A stretch of 64,000 nucleotides of DNA from Sphingosinicella soli (GTDB lineage: Bacteria > Pseudomonadota > Alphaproteobacteria > Sphingomonadales > Sphingomonadaceae), in NCBI RefSeq assembly GCF_014199685.1, contig NZ_JACHNZ010000011.1, positions 29,196 through 93,195 of the forward strand, given 5' to 3'. Both the position numbers and the translations under genes were made by a program. Below the pieces are notes generated by a model that saw only the letters and a program-made list of their open reading frames with translations, did no database searches and had not been told where the DNA came from. Below, in pieces: positions 8,882 to 16,722 of this stretch (position 1 is its first letter; every line of letters starts with the position of its first letter).

Positions 8882-9568
8882 ATGAGCACGAAGATGTATG
8901 GCCTGATCCCGCGCAAGCCCGGCATGGGCCGCGATGAGTTCCACGATTATTACCGTCATCCACACGGCACCATGGGTCGCAACATGACAACGATGCGCGG
9001 CTATGTGCAGAACCACCAGATCGACACCGACCGGCTTGGCCCTGATCAGGCGCGCTTCGATGCCGTGGCCGAAATCTGGCTCGACAACGAATCCGACGTA
9101 CAGACATTCCGCGAGGAACCGATCCTCGTTAAATATCTGATCGAAGACGAGCCCAAGTTCGTCGACATGCCCAATCTGAAGTTCTTCGCGGCGGATTCGG
9201 AGGTGCTCGTCTCCGGGCCGCGGCAGAATGCCGGACTCCATCCCGGCGACGAGATGTGGTCGCCCGCGACACGCCCACTTTCAGTCAAGCTCCTCCACTT
9301 CATCGATGCGGATGGAAATCCCGATTGGGCACACCCCGACGATCAGGCACTGGGGCAGAAGCTCGGCGCGTTCCGCCATACCCGCGCGACGCCGCTCGCG
9401 TCGGTGCATGGCAACGAGCCTACCTTCCTGGGCCTCCACGAACTTTGGTGGCCAACACGCACTGACTTCCATCGCGCCGTCGATGCCGCGCCGGACGCAT
9501 TGCAGGAACTGCTCGCGCGCGCCGGCAAGGCAACGACGATGCTGGTGCAGGCGGAACGCTTCATCTGA
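8882..9568 (+). CDS. EthD-like dimeric alpha/beta-barrel protein (two-domain)
   Basis: A 228-residue protein. The N-terminal half begins MSTKMYGLIPRKPGM and continues with the F..YY..PHG pattern of EthD-type ferredoxin-like folds. The C-terminal half looks like a second, diverged copy (LLHFIDADGNPDW onward), giving an internally duplicated barrel. EthD proteins accompany oxygenase or P450 systems; some relatives are decarboxylases, dehydratases or cyclases, and others have no proven role. It lies between the TonB receptor and the Rieske oxygenase, 22 bases before the latter. Two single-domain relatives occur at 22318 and 36004. Confidence 0.75.
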   Translation: MSTKMYGLIPRKPGMGRDEFHDYYRHPHGTMGRNMTTMRGYVQNHQIDTDRLGPDQARFDAVAEIWLDNESDVQTFREEPILVKYLIEDEPKFVDMPNLKFFAADSEVLVSGPRQNAGLHPGDEMWSPATRPLSVKLLHFIDADGNPDWAHPDDQALGQKLGAFRHTRATPLASVHGNEPTFLGLHELWWPTRTDFHRAVDAAPDALQELLARAGKATTMLVQAERFI

Positions 9569-9590
9569 GTTTTCGGACAAGGGACCACTC

Positions 9591-10859
9591 ATGGGAAACG
9601 ACCAGAAGATCAGCCTCCATGCGCCCGCAAACGAGAGCTACACCCGGAAAGCCGGACTTCTCCCCGAGCCCGTATCGCTCGAATCCTACCGCTCCCAAGC
9701 ATTCTACGAACTCGAGCGCGACCGGGTTTTCGGCCGCAGCTGGTTGACGCTCGCGCGCGAGGAAGAGCTTCCGGAGCCGGGTGATTATCTGGTCCGCGAT
9801 ATCGAGGTTCTCGGCGCGTCAGTGATCGTCGCACGCGGCCGCGACGGGACGATCCGTTCTTTCCACAACGTCTGCTCGCACCGCGCGAACCAGGTCGCGT
9901 GGGAACGGTCCGGGAATGCCACGCGACTAGTGTGCCGCTATCATAACTGGACCTACAGGACGGACGGCCGGCTGATCGGCGTGCCCGACGAGGCTTCGTT
10001 CGAGCGGCTCGACAAGGCGAAATGCGGCCTAACGCCGATCGCGACAGAGGTCTGGGAAGGCTTCATCTTCGTCAACCTCGAACGCAACCCGTCGGTTAGA
10101 CTCGAGGAGTTCCTCGGCGGCATGGGCGACTATCTCAAAGGCATTCAGTATAAATATGCCGACAACCCGATCACCATCGAAGCGCATCTGGACTGCAACT
10201 GGAAAGTCGCTTGCGACGCGTTCAGCGAAGCCTATCATATCCCCGCCATCCACGCGAATACGATCGGGAAGACCTTCAGCTCACAGGACAACAAGTTCGC
10301 TCATATATTGGGCGCTAACTTCTTCGGCCCGCATCGTAGCGCCGCGCTCTACGGTAACCCCGACTATATTCCGGGCGAAGAGGCGCATGTCGAACGCCTT
10401 GCCTATTCCGCGATCGACTCCGCCAACGTCGTCGCGGCGGGCAGTCGCGAGGAGATGGCCGACTACCTCGCACATCCGGCGGTAAACCATCCCAAGGCGC
10501 GTGAATGGGTGCACGACGTCCACGCTATCTTCCCCAACCTCCACATCGATACAGGGCAAGGCGGCTTCTACACGCATCATTTTTGGCCGACATCGGTCAA
10601 CACCACACGATATGAAGTGCGTTTCTACATGGCGCATGCCCTGGACGCGCGAGCACGCTTTCAGCAGGAGGCCTATCTTGCCCGTGTGATGGAGGTGCTG
10701 CTCGAAGATCTCAGCAACGTAAAACGCACGCAGCGCGGCATCGATTCGGGCGGCAAGGATTATATGGTCCTCCAGGAAAACGAGGTGATGATCCGCCATT
10801 CGGTCCATCACGTCGAGCGCTGGGCCCGAGCACAGACAGTTCAGGAGGCGCTGGCATGA
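9591..10859 (+). CDS. Rieske non-heme iron oxygenase, alpha subunit
   Basis: The 422-residue product carries a complete Rieske [2Fe-2S] motif: C95-x-H97, 17 residues, C115-x2-H118. The catalytic domain has D209 as the likely bridging aspartate and H216/H221 (AYHIPAIH) as mononuclear iron ligands. It should hydroxylate or O-demethylate an aromatic or alicyclic substrate with O2. I chose the ATG at 9591 because the longer frame upstream overlaps the EthD gene and AAGGGA precedes this ATG. There is no small (beta) subunit, ferredoxin or reductase gene nearby, so it is probably an alpha-only enzyme fed by electron carriers encoded elsewhere. Its stop overlaps the next start by 4 bases. Confidence 0.92.
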   Translation: MGNDQKISLHAPANESYTRKAGLLPEPVSLESYRSQAFYELERDRVFGRSWLTLAREEELPEPGDYLVRDIEVLGASVIVARGRDGTIRSFHNVCSHRANQVAWERSGNATRLVCRYHNWTYRTDGRLIGVPDEASFERLDKAKCGLTPIATEVWEGFIFVNLERNPSVRLEEFLGGMGDYLKGIQYKYADNPITIEAHLDCNWKVACDAFSEAYHIPAIHANTIGKTFSSQDNKFAHILGANFFGPHRSAALYGNPDYIPGEEAHVERLAYSAIDSANVVAAGSREEMADYLAHPAVNHPKAREWVHDVHAIFPNLHIDTGQGGFYTHHFWPTSVNTTRYEVRFYMAHALDARARFQQEAYLARVMEVLLEDLSNVKRTQRGIDSGGKDYMVLQENEVMIRHSVHHVERWARAQTVQEALA

Positions 10860-11206
10860 ATGTGGAAACGCGGCTGTTGCCGCCGGGCTTCGAGGATCTC
10901 GAGCGGTTCGTGGCGACGTGGGACCATCCCGATTTCAACGCCCGCCGCGCCTGGCGCGGCGGCCTGCCAATGGAGGATATCCGCGACTTCTATGAAACCA
11001 TGCGCCACCGGGCGGACGCGGCGCTGACGTTGGTCGAACAATATCCGTTCGAGCAGATGCCGGAAGAGATCGCGCGTCTCTATCGCCTCGTGCTCGCACT
11101 CGCGCATGCGTCGATGGCTACCGAGATCCACGGCTGCCCACGCGCGCCTTACGCGCCCTATCCGGACAAGCTCACCGTTACCCGCAGCTTCAGCATCTTT
11201 GCATGA
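10856..11206 (+). CDS. Small protein of unknown function coupled to the Rieske oxygenase
   Basis: This 116-residue protein is mostly helical-looking and acidic/aromatic-rich at the N-terminus (GFEDLERFVATWDHPDF), with a C-terminal stretch HGCPRAPYAPYPD. I recognise no domain, signal peptide or metal-binding cluster. It overlaps the oxygenase by 4 bases at its start and the GST by 4 bases at its end (ATGA in both cases), so the three are probably translated in a coupled way at similar levels. An accessory or stabilising partner of the oxygenase is an inference from this position only. Confidence 0.72.
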   Translation: MNVETRLLPPGFEDLERFVATWDHPDFNARRAWRGGLPMEDIRDFYETMRHRADAALTLVEQYPFEQMPEEIARLYRLVLALAHASMATEIHGCPRAPYAPYPDKLTVTRSFSIFA

Positions 11207-11934
11207 TCACGCTGCACTATGTCGCCACGGCCAACGGACTGAAGATCGCAATCGCGCTTGAGGAAATGGCGCTCGAATACGAGGTCATCGACTATCCCCT
11301 CTTCGAAGGGCGCCACCTCACGGTAGAGTTCCGCCAGCTCAATCCCAATTGCAAGCTGCCGGTCCTCGTCGATAAAGCGCCGGACTTCGCGGACGAGCCC
11401 GTCACGATCTTCGAATCCGGTGCGATGCTGCTCTACCTGGCCGAGAAGAGCGGACAGTTTTTGCCAGCCGGCGAGTCGCCGCGCTGGGAGGTGCTGAAAT
11501 GGCTGATCTGGCAGGTCGCCGGGCACGGGCCGATGAACGGTCAGGCTCACCATTTCCTCCGCTACGCGCCCGAGGGTGAAGATTACGGTGTAACGCGCTA
11601 TGTGCGCGAAGTGGTTCGTCTCCTCAACGTCCTCGAATACCGTCTCGCCGAAGCCGATTATCTGGGCGGCAGCAACTATAGCATCGCCGACATGGCGGCG
11701 TGGCCGTGGGTGCAGGCGAGCTGGCTGCTTGATGTCGATCTGGCTTCGTTTCCGGCCGTCTCACGCTGGTCCCAGGTGATCGCAGCACGGCCTGCCGTGA
11801 TCCGCGCGACAAGCGCGAGTGCCACCGCCATCCCCACCGGAAACACTCAGGGCCGCGCCCGGCTCAGCGATGCGCAATGGTCGAATATGTTCGGCGACAA
11901 TCTCCACCGCGCCGCGACGCTGCGCCGAGACTGA
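11203..11934 (+). CDS. Glutathione S-transferase family protein, copy 1
   Basis: The 243-residue protein has an N-terminal thioredoxin-fold domain (ITLHYVATANGLKIAIAL, KLPVLVD, TIFESGAMLLYLAEKSG) with the conserved cis-Pro and E-S glutathione-contact motif, and an all-helical C-terminal domain containing YSIADMAAWPW. This resembles bacterial Nu-class/YfcG-like GSTs. Such enzymes can cleave ethers, isomerise ring-cleavage products, or reduce disulfides. It is the last gene of the TonB-receptor operon and overlaps the previous gene by 4 bases. The GST at 15934-16650 is its paralogue, sharing the IFESGA..YLAE.SG.FLPA block. Confidence 0.9.
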   Translation: MITLHYVATANGLKIAIALEEMALEYEVIDYPLFEGRHLTVEFRQLNPNCKLPVLVDKAPDFADEPVTIFESGAMLLYLAEKSGQFLPAGESPRWEVLKWLIWQVAGHGPMNGQAHHFLRYAPEGEDYGVTRYVREVVRLLNVLEYRLAEADYLGGSNYSIADMAAWPWVQASWLLDVDLASFPAVSRWSQVIAARPAVIRATSASATAIPTGNTQGRARLSDAQWSNMFGDNLHRAATLRRD

Positions 11935-11954
11935 CGGCACGACGGCTGCCGTTT

Positions 11955-12995
11955 TCATCCATCAAGCGCACGAACGGCAGCGACGATATCCTCCTGCTGG
12001 TCGGGCGTAGTGCCGTGGAGCAAAATCTGATCCGCGCCCGCCGCGCGATATTCGGCGAGCCGCGTGGCACATCGCGACAGGCTGCCGATCGCCGCGCCCT
12101 GTTCGAGCCATTCATCCGGCAGCATTGCCACCGCCTCCGCCATCTGCCTGCGCGCCTCGGCGATGTCGCCCTGGCCATACTCCAGGCGGCTGAGACCCGT
12201 CTCGACCAGCCGGTCCATCGGCGCCTCGTCCCAGCCGTTCATGGAGACGATCGGCAGTCCAACCTCGCGGTGCATGAAATAGGATACCGCGCGCGCCTCC
12301 AATATGTCTTCGCGCTGCTTCGGCAGGAGGTTGTCCGGCGCCGTCACCACGGTCGCGTAGATGGTCACGGCTTCGGGATCGCGCCCTGCATCGCGCGCGG
12401 CATCGCGCACAATACGAGCCGAGCGCGCCACGCCCTCCGTTGTCAGGAAAGGATGGAGCACGACTCCATCAAAGTGCGCCCCCCCCAACGCCAGGGTTTT
12501 CGGCCCAACCGCGCCGAGGATAACCGGCGGCGGAGCATCGCAGGGCTGCGCGAGTTGCATCTCAGGATAGTCGCCCGCCGGACCGCTGTAGGATACGCTC
12601 TCCCCGGCCCATAGTCGCCGGAGGATCCCGACATGGTCGGCCATGCCCGCATTGTTGAGGACGGTAATCCCGAGTTTTCGGAATAGCGGCGGCACGGCGC
12701 GGCCGAAACCCAGGATGAAGCGGTTGCCGCTCAACATCTGCAAGGTCGCGCCCATTCCGGCCTGCACGAGCGGATGGCGTGTCCCGAAATGCGTCAGCCC
12801 GGCAACCAGTTTCACCCGGCCGGTTGCCTGGGTGAGCGCGCCCATCACCGCACCCAGCTCTTTGGTTTCCCACCGCTCGGATAGGAAAATGCCCCCAAGC
12901 CCGAGCGCCTCACCCGCTTTGGCTTGATCGAGACCCGGGGCCGGATGCGCGGCGCGGCCCGGCAGGATATAAGCGTTCAGACGATCGATAAGCAT
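11955..12995 (-). CDS. LLM-class flavin-dependent oxidoreductase (F420-type subfamily)
   Basis: At 346 residues this is a bacterial-luciferase-like monooxygenase: GGIFLSERWETKELGAV near the start, VKLVAGLTHFGTRHP, then GNRFILGFGRAVPPLF and LGAVGPKTLALGG further on. The closest pattern I know is from LLM proteins annotated as F420-dependent in actinobacteria, although alphaproteobacterial members may use FMNH2. It would oxidise, or carry out flavin-linked reduction of, a carbonyl- or CoA-containing intermediate. It is downstream of the BKACE gene on the same strand (44-base gap) and meets the GST gene tail to tail. Family sure, cofactor and substrate not. Confidence 0.83.
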   Translation of the reverse strand: MLIDRLNAYILPGRAAHPAPGLDQAKAGEALGLGGIFLSERWETKELGAVMGALTQATGRVKLVAGLTHFGTRHPLVQAGMGATLQMLSGNRFILGFGRAVPPLFRKLGITVLNNAGMADHVGILRRLWAGESVSYSGPAGDYPEMQLAQPCDAPPPVILGAVGPKTLALGGAHFDGVVLHPFLTTEGVARSARIVRDAARDAGRDPEAVTIYATVVTAPDNLLPKQREDILEARAVSYFMHREVGLPIVSMNGWDEAPMDRLVETGLSRLEYGQGDIAEARRQMAEAVAMLPDEWLEQGAAIGSLSRCATRLAEYRAAGADQILLHGTTPDQQEDIVAAVRALDG

Positions 12996-13039
12996 AACTG
13001 CAAGCCTTCCGGTTGATGATGTGCGGGCGGACGGAACTG

Positions 13040-13969
13040 CTAGAACCCGACCTGATCCCCGCCCTTGAGCGCAAGTATCTCGCGGGCTTCATCGGGCGTC
13101 GCGATCGATAGCCCCAGCCCCTCGATGATCTTTCGAATCTGACGAACCTGATCGGCGTTGCTGCGCGCGAACTCGCCCTTGCCAAGCCACAACGAATCCT
13201 CAAGCCCGCAGCGGACATGCCCCCCCATCGCCGCCGCCATCGCCGCGATCGGCATCTGGCTCCGTCCGGCGCCGAGCACCGACCAGCGATAGGCGTCGCC
13301 GAACAGCCGGTCGGCGGTGCGCTTCATATGCAGCACCTCCTCGGGATGCGGCCCGATGCCGCCGAGCAGGCCGAAGCACGTCTGAATGAACAGCGGCGCC
13401 TTCACCAGGCCTTCCTGATAGAAATATTTCAGATTGTGGAGGTGGCTGGTATCATAGCATTCGAATTCGTAGCGCGCGCCGGTCGCGTTGAGTGTATCCA
13501 GCGCGAAACGAATGTCCTTGAAGCTGTTGCGGAAGACGAGGTCGTGGCTGCCCTCCAGCATGGCCGGCTCCCACTCATGCTTGAACTCCTTGAAGCGCTT
13601 CAGCATCGGGAACAGGCCGAAGTTCATCGATCCCATGTTGAGGCTCGCCACTTCGGGCTTCCACACCGCTGCGGGCCGTACCCGCTCCTCGACCGGCATG
13701 TAAGGCGAACCCCCCGTGGTAAGATTGATCACGACGTTCGACGCCTGCTTGATCACGCGCAGGAACGGCTCGAATGCTTCCGGCGACTGATCTGGTCGGC
13801 CGTCCTCAGGGTTGCGCGCGTGCAGATGCACGATCGCCGCGCCCGCCTCGGCTGCTTCGATCGCGGACTGGGCGATCTCCTGCGCCGTCACCGGCAGATA
13901 GGGCGACATCGAAGGGGTGTGGATCGATCCCGTGATCGCGCAGGTGATAATCACCTTCCCATTGGCCAT
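13040..13969 (-). CDS. BKACE-family beta-keto acid cleavage enzyme (DUF849)
   Basis: This 309-residue TIM-barrel protein shows the family's metal-binding HLHARNP motif near residue 48, the VINLTTGG strand, EFECYDTSHL, and GAGRSQMP. BKACE enzymes use a divalent metal and acetyl-CoA to convert a beta-keto acid to acetoacetate plus a new CoA ester; the founding member Kce acts on 3-keto-5-aminohexanoate. Residues contacting the substrate side chain vary widely, so the beta-keto acid here is unknown. GAGGAG lies 7 bases before the ATG. It heads a two-gene unit with the LLM oxidoreductase and faces an operator copy. It offers a way to feed a ring-cleavage product into CoA metabolism without a CoA ligase. 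Confidence 0.9.
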   Translation of the reverse strand: MANGKVIITCAITGSIHTPSMSPYLPVTAQEIAQSAIEAAEAGAAIVHLHARNPEDGRPDQSPEAFEPFLRVIKQASNVVINLTTGGSPYMPVEERVRPAAVWKPEVASLNMGSMNFGLFPMLKRFKEFKHEWEPAMLEGSHDLVFRNSFKDIRFALDTLNATGARYEFECYDTSHLHNLKYFYQEGLVKAPLFIQTCFGLLGGIGPHPEEVLHMKRTADRLFGDAYRWSVLGAGRSQMPIAAMAAAMGGHVRCGLEDSLWLGKGEFARSNADQVRQIRKIIEGLGLSIATPDEAREILALKGGDQVGF

Positions 13970-14008
13970 GGCAGACTCCTCTAAGCTTTACCACTCGATT
14001 GCGCTAAT

Positions 14009-14022
14009 TTTCCAAATGGTCA
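14009..14022. promoter_or_regulatory. Cluster operator copy 6 (TTTCCAAATGGTCA)
   Basis: The right arm GGTCA is perfect; the left arm is degenerate. It sits in the 98-base divergent gap between the BKACE gene (13969) and the MDR gene (14068). Towards the latter, TATACT follows at 14024-14029 as a -10-like hexamer; towards BKACE the site reads TTGACC. One site could serve both promoters. Confidence 0.5.
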
Positions 14023-14067
14023 ATATACTCCGACAAGATCGATTGCATAGACGTAAATGTTTTGGAG

Positions 14068-15075
14068 ATGATGTTGCAGAACAGACGTGTCCTTCTCAAA
14101 TCGCGCCCCACGGGAGTTGCGCAGGCGGAGAATTTCAGCCTCGACACCGCGCCCGTGCCGGCGATCGCCGACGGCGAGATGCTGGTCCGCAATCACTTCC
14201 TTTCGGTCGAGCCCGCGATGCGGGGCTGGATCGCCGACGCTGCCAACTATTCAGCGCCCGTTCCGCTCGGTTCGGTGATGCGCGCGCTGTGCGCCGGCAC
14301 CGTGATCGAGTCGCGCGCGCCCGGCTTTTCACCCGGCGATCCGGTCACCGGCTGGTTCGGCTGGCAGGACTATGCAACGGTCGCGCCCTCGGCGGTCGTC
14401 CGCAAGATTGCCGAGGCCGATCTGCCATTGTCCGCCTCGCTCGGCATCCTCGGGATCAACGGCGCGACGGCTCATACCGCCCTCTCCATGATCGGACAGC
14501 CGAAGCAGGGCGAAACCGTCGTCGTCTCGACCGCCGCAGGCGCGGTGGGCTCGGCTGCCGGACAGATCGCGAATATTCACGGTTGCCGCACCATCGGGAT
14601 CACCAGCAGCGCGGCCAAGCAGCGCCTTTGCGTCGAACAATTCGGCTATGAGGCCGCGATCGATTACCGGCGTGAGGACGTCGACGCGCGGCTCGCCGAA
14701 CTCTGCCCCGATGGCATCGACATCTATTACGACAACACCGCCGGCGCGATCAGCGACGCCGTCATGCGCCATCTCGCCCTGCGCTCCCGCGTGATCGTGT
14801 GCGGGACCGCGGCGATCCAGAATTGGGTCGATTGGCCGCTCGGTCCCCGGGTCGAACGCCACCTGCTCGTCCGCCGAGCGCGGATGGAGGGCTTCGTCAT
14901 CTTCGATCACATGGATCGCTACGAAGACGCTGTAGCGCAGCTCGCCGCTTGGATACGTGAGGGGCGCCTAACCTATCTCGAAGACATTCTCGACGGTATC
15001 GAGGCATGCCCCGACGCCCTCGCCGGACTGTATCGAGGCGAGAATTTCGGCAAACGCCTCATTCGGCTGGTCTGA
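14068..15075 (+). CDS. NADP-dependent medium-chain oxidoreductase (CurA/leukotriene B4 dehydrogenase type)
   Basis: About 335 residues. It has the zinc-free MDR pattern of CurA/PTGR-like 2-alkenal reductases: NHFLSVEPAMRGW, GWQDYATV, LGINGATAHTAL and the nucleotide motif VSTAAGAVGSAAGQIA, followed by YYDNTAG. These enzymes reduce C=C bonds conjugated to a ketone or aldehyde, using NADPH. Tandem ATGs occur at 14068 and 14071 behind GGAG; the spacing is short for both, so the exact start is uncertain by one or more codons. It runs divergently from the BKACE gene and may reduce an unsaturated carbonyl intermediate made by the neighbouring dehydrogenases. Confidence 0.88.
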   Translation: MMLQNRRVLLKSRPTGVAQAENFSLDTAPVPAIADGEMLVRNHFLSVEPAMRGWIADAANYSAPVPLGSVMRALCAGTVIESRAPGFSPGDPVTGWFGWQDYATVAPSAVVRKIAEADLPLSASLGILGINGATAHTALSMIGQPKQGETVVVSTAAGAVGSAAGQIANIHGCRTIGITSSAAKQRLCVEQFGYEAAIDYRREDVDARLAELCPDGIDIYYDNTAGAISDAVMRHLALRSRVIVCGTAAIQNWVDWPLGPRVERHLLVRRARMEGFVIFDHMDRYEDAVAQLAAWIREGRLTYLEDILDGIEACPDALAGLYRGENFGKRLIRLV

Positions 15076-15091
15076 AGGCTTGCTCCGAATC

Positions 15092-15105
15092 TGACAATAT
15101 GGTCA
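15092..15105. promoter_or_regulatory. Cluster operator copy 7 (TGACAATATGGTCA)
   Basis: 13 of 14 positions fit the consensus. It lies in the short gap between the MDR gene and the next SDR, 33 bases before the SDR start, which implies an independently regulated promoter there. Confidence 0.6.
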
Positions 15106-15138
15106 GCTACTACAAAGGCACGATGACAGGAGAGGGTG

Positions 15139-15897
15139 ATGCACGGATTGGCAGGAAAATCGGTGCTCGTTACCGGCGGAGGTAGCGGCATCGGCCGGGC
15201 TGCGGCGCTGCTGCTCGGAGAAGGCGGCTGCAGGCTGCTGATCGCCGATCTCAGCCAGGATGCTGCGGACCGCGTCTGCGCGGAGGTCATCGACAATGGC
15301 GGCGAGGCTCGCGCGTTCCGCGCCGATGTCGGCTCCGAAGGGGATGTCCGCGCTATGGTCGACGCCGCCGTCTCGGCGTTTGGCGGGCTGCAGGGCGCAG
15401 TCAACGCCGCCGGTGTGCCGCAGGTCGGCAAGCCCCTCCATGATGTCGATATCGAGGAATGGGACCGCTGCCATCGCGTGAACCTGCGCGGGCTCTTCCT
15501 CTGCAACAAATATGAGGTAGCGGCCATGCTGGCCGGCAACGGAGGCTCGATCGTCAACATCGCCTCGACCGCCGCCTCGGTCGGTTTTCCGAACGGCGCC
15601 GAATATTGCGCCAGCAAGGCGGGCGTGATGGGCCTCGTCCGCGGCGGCGCGATCGATTATGCGACCAAGGGCATCCGCATCAACGCGGTGCTGCCGGGCG
15701 GCACACTGACGCCGATGCTGAAAGGCGCCATGGCCAACGATCCCGGCCTCGAGCCTGCACTTGCTGCGGTACATCCGATGAACCGCTTTGGACAGCCCCG
15801 GGAGATCGCCGCCGCAGTGCGCTTCCTCATCTCGGACGAAGCGAGCTTCGTCACCGGCGCCGCCTATGCCGTCGATGGGGGGCACACCTGCATCTGA
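15139..15897 (+). CDS. Classical short-chain dehydrogenase/reductase
   Basis: A 252-residue SDR with TGGGSGIG at the cofactor site, NAAG, catalytic serine in NIASTAAS, the YCASK pair and DGGHT near the C-terminus. IADLS after the second strand favours NAD. I take the ATG at 15139; a GTG immediately before it is also in frame. Its own operator lies just upstream. A minus-strand GST gene lies tail to tail downstream. It should oxidise a secondary or cyclic alcohol, or do the reverse; substrate unknown. Confidence 0.88.
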   Translation: MHGLAGKSVLVTGGGSGIGRAAALLLGEGGCRLLIADLSQDAADRVCAEVIDNGGEARAFRADVGSEGDVRAMVDAAVSAFGGLQGAVNAAGVPQVGKPLHDVDIEEWDRCHRVNLRGLFLCNKYEVAAMLAGNGGSIVNIASTAASVGFPNGAEYCASKAGVMGLVRGGAIDYATKGIRINAVLPGGTLTPMLKGAMANDPGLEPALAAVHPMNRFGQPREIAAAVRFLISDEASFVTGAAYAVDGGHTCI

Positions 15898-15933
15898 GGA
15901 TGCTCGATTGGTGCATCCCCTGCGGATCAGCCT

Positions 15934-16650
15934 TCACACGACGATGACATTTTCCATCAAGCCCTCCCACGGGAACATTGTCGCGCCGTTTTCCGCGCGC
16001 GCGTAGCCCGCGTCCACCGACCCTGCCTTTTCATAGGCCGCACGCACCGCAGGCCGCGCGGCGATCTCGTCACGCCAGCGCTGGACGTTGGGAAAGGAAG
16101 CGATCCCGCGTTCCGGTTCAAGATAGGCGATCCAAGGGAAGGCGGCCATGTCGGCGATTGAATAGTCGGCTGCCAGATAGGCCCGGTCGGTCAACCGCCG
16201 GTCCATCGTTTCCCAAAGCGCATCGAACATCCTGTCGTAGCGACGGCATGAATAGCTGTTGTCCACGTCCGGCGCGATTCGCGGCGCGAACATTCGGAAA
16301 TGCCAGAGCTGCCCGCCGATTGGCCCGATGCCTCCCATCTGCCAGAACAGCCACTGCATCGTCTCGATGCGCGCGCGGCCTTCTGCAGGCAGGAAGCGCC
16401 CGGACCTCTCCGCAAGATATTGCAGAATTGCACCGGATTCGAAGATCGTGATCGGATCGCCCCCGTCCTCGGGGCTATCGTCGCAGATCACGGGAAGCTT
16501 GCCGTTGATCGCGCCGGAGACATTGGCGGGATCGAGATGTTCCCCCTTGCTGAGATCGGTCGGCCGCAGCCGGTATTCCAGCCCCATTTCCTCCAGGGCG
16601 ATCACCACTTTCGTAACATTGGGGCTGGTGACGAAATGAAGGTCTATCAT
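15934..16650 (-). CDS. Glutathione S-transferase family protein, copy 2
   Basis: The 238-residue protein has the GST N-terminal fold (IDLHFVTSPNVTKVVIAL, KLPVI, TIFESGAILQYLAERSG) and helical C-terminal domain with DYSIADMAAFPW. It is a paralogue of the GST at 11203-11934. It follows the second TonB receptor on the minus strand (73-base gap) and may be transcribed with it, mirroring the first receptor's operon, which also ends in a GST. Possible roles are conjugation, ether cleavage or isomerisation of an intermediate; specificity is not evident. Confidence 0.88.
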   Translation of the reverse strand: MIDLHFVTSPNVTKVVIALEEMGLEYRLRPTDLSKGEHLDPANVSGAINGKLPVICDDSPEDGGDPITIFESGAILQYLAERSGRFLPAEGRARIETMQWLFWQMGGIGPIGGQLWHFRMFAPRIAPDVDNSYSCRRYDRMFDALWETMDRRLTDRAYLAADYSIADMAAFPWIAYLEPERGIASFPNVQRWRDEIAARPAVRAAYEKAGSVDAGYARAENGATMFPWEGLMENVIVV

Positions 16651-16722
16651 CGCATGTCTCCCAAATGAAACGGCGGCCCAACCCTGAGCCGCCGTTCCTT
16701 CCTGAAATAATGTAAGCCGTGC

